A stretch of 64,000 nucleotides of DNA, taken from Pseudomonas syringae CC1557. Lineage in GTDB: Bacteria; Pseudomonadota; Gammaproteobacteria; Pseudomonadales; Pseudomonadaceae. Of this stretch, positions 63,703 to 64,000 are shown in pieces. The notes beneath the pieces were generated by a model. The model was given only the letters and a program-made list of their open reading frames with translations, made no database searches and was not told where the DNA came from. The position numbers were made by a program, and so were the translations under genes. Each line of letters starts with the position of its first letter. The first letter of the stretch is position 1. The stretch spans positions 2,728,001 to 2,792,000 of the forward strand of contig NZ_CP007014.1 in the NCBI RefSeq assembly GCF_000452705.1, in the 5' to 3' direction.

Positions 63703-64000
63703 TCACTCAAACCGACTCGCATTGATGTAGCCATACTGATTCTGCTGATAAATCGTGTAAGGCAGCAGCACGGTATCGGCGATTCCGGATGCACCCATGT
63801 CGAGCAATACCCACGCAAGACCGGCGCGTACCTGATTAGGGCTGGCTGATTGCGGCCCAGCGTTCAAATTACAGAAATCGAGCATGACCCCGCTGTACAC
63901 CCGGGGTATCGATGAGCATGTTGATTTCCAGCGCGTGAGTTTTTCCCCGGCTACAGAGTCCGGCCTGAACACGGTATTGATTGTTCCGCATCCTGTCAGG
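63703..64000 (-). CDS. YceK/YidQ-family lipoprotein, N-terminus beyond window edge
   Basis: The minus-strand frame is open through base 64000. It shows a lipobox-like L-T-G-C-G-T-I at the very edge, then N-T-V-F-R-P-D-S, R-V-Y-S-G-V-M-L-D and G-A-S-G-I-A-D-T-V-L-L-P-Y-T-I-Y, the pattern of small YceK (DUF1375) lipoproteins (compare S-G-C-G-S and D-T-L-L-L-P-x-D-I in E. coli YceK). About 90 residues follow the cysteine region. Function unknown; signal peptide start lies outside the window. Confidence 0.75.
   Translation of the reverse strand, partial: LTGCGTINTVFRPDSVAGEKLTRWKSTCSSIPRVYSGVMLDFCNLNAGPQSASPNQVRAGLAWVLLDMGASGIADTVLLPYTIYQQNQYGYINASRFE

Noticed and set aside
1-64000. CRISPR arrays, rRNA genes, integrases, replication origins
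   Set aside because: No regularly spaced repeats, rRNA sequence, intact recombinase or iteron cluster was seen.

Overview
The window looks like a chromosomal segment of a fluorescent Pseudomonas, most likely the P. syringae complex. The basis is the rpsT (GTG start) / murJ-ribF-ileS-lspA-fkpB-ispH / minor pilin / thiO gene order, the xylose locus, and the protein character throughout. No database search was possible, so family names are from recognition of motifs.

Layout. 1-2.5 kb: tail of a saccharopine-dehydrogenase-like gene, a DUF2269 membrane protein and a DUF1444-like protein. 2.5-19 kb: an accessory, partly decayed stretch. Small secreted or membrane proteins and a PPP-type phosphoesterase alternate with gene debris: an AraC regulator tail, an integrating-conjugative-element ATPase, DUF4189-type proteins and an IS3-type transposase. 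Inside it sits an intact two-gene operon of an M48-like metallopeptidase and a giant 1817-residue kinase-like/DUF4011/SF1 helicase/nuclease/WGR protein. It is bracketed by a 47-bp direct repeat and is the best candidate for a poorly described (probably defence) system. Four copies of a 20-bp palindromic operator are scattered over 2.5-9.3 kb.

19-29 kb: DUF3313 lipoprotein, LysE exporter, xylose uptake and isomerisation (xylFGH, xylA, divergent xylR, no xylB), an AefR-like TetR regulator, DUF3237 and VirK proteins. 29-40.3 kb: a chemoreceptor, then a ribose-type (CUT2) ABC importer followed by SfnB/DszC-type flavin oxidoreductases and an NtaA/DszA-type monooxygenase. Three sigma-54-like promoters (GG-N10-GC) precede the three transcription units of this cluster, which suggests one sulfur-scavenging regulon.

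40.3-56 kb: conserved core. rpsT; murJ; ribF-ileS-lspA-fkpB-ispH (riboflavin kinase, Ile-tRNA synthetase, prolipoprotein signal peptidase, PPIase, isoprenoid synthesis); the type IV minor pilin operon fimU-pilVWX-pilY1-pilE with a divergent fimT-like gene; thiO. 56-64 kb: an RND efflux pair with its TetR regulator, a compound inverted repeat and a deletion scar joining two unrelated gene remnants, a tannase-family esterase, tRNA-Cys(GCA), and a YceK-like lipoprotein running off the right edge.
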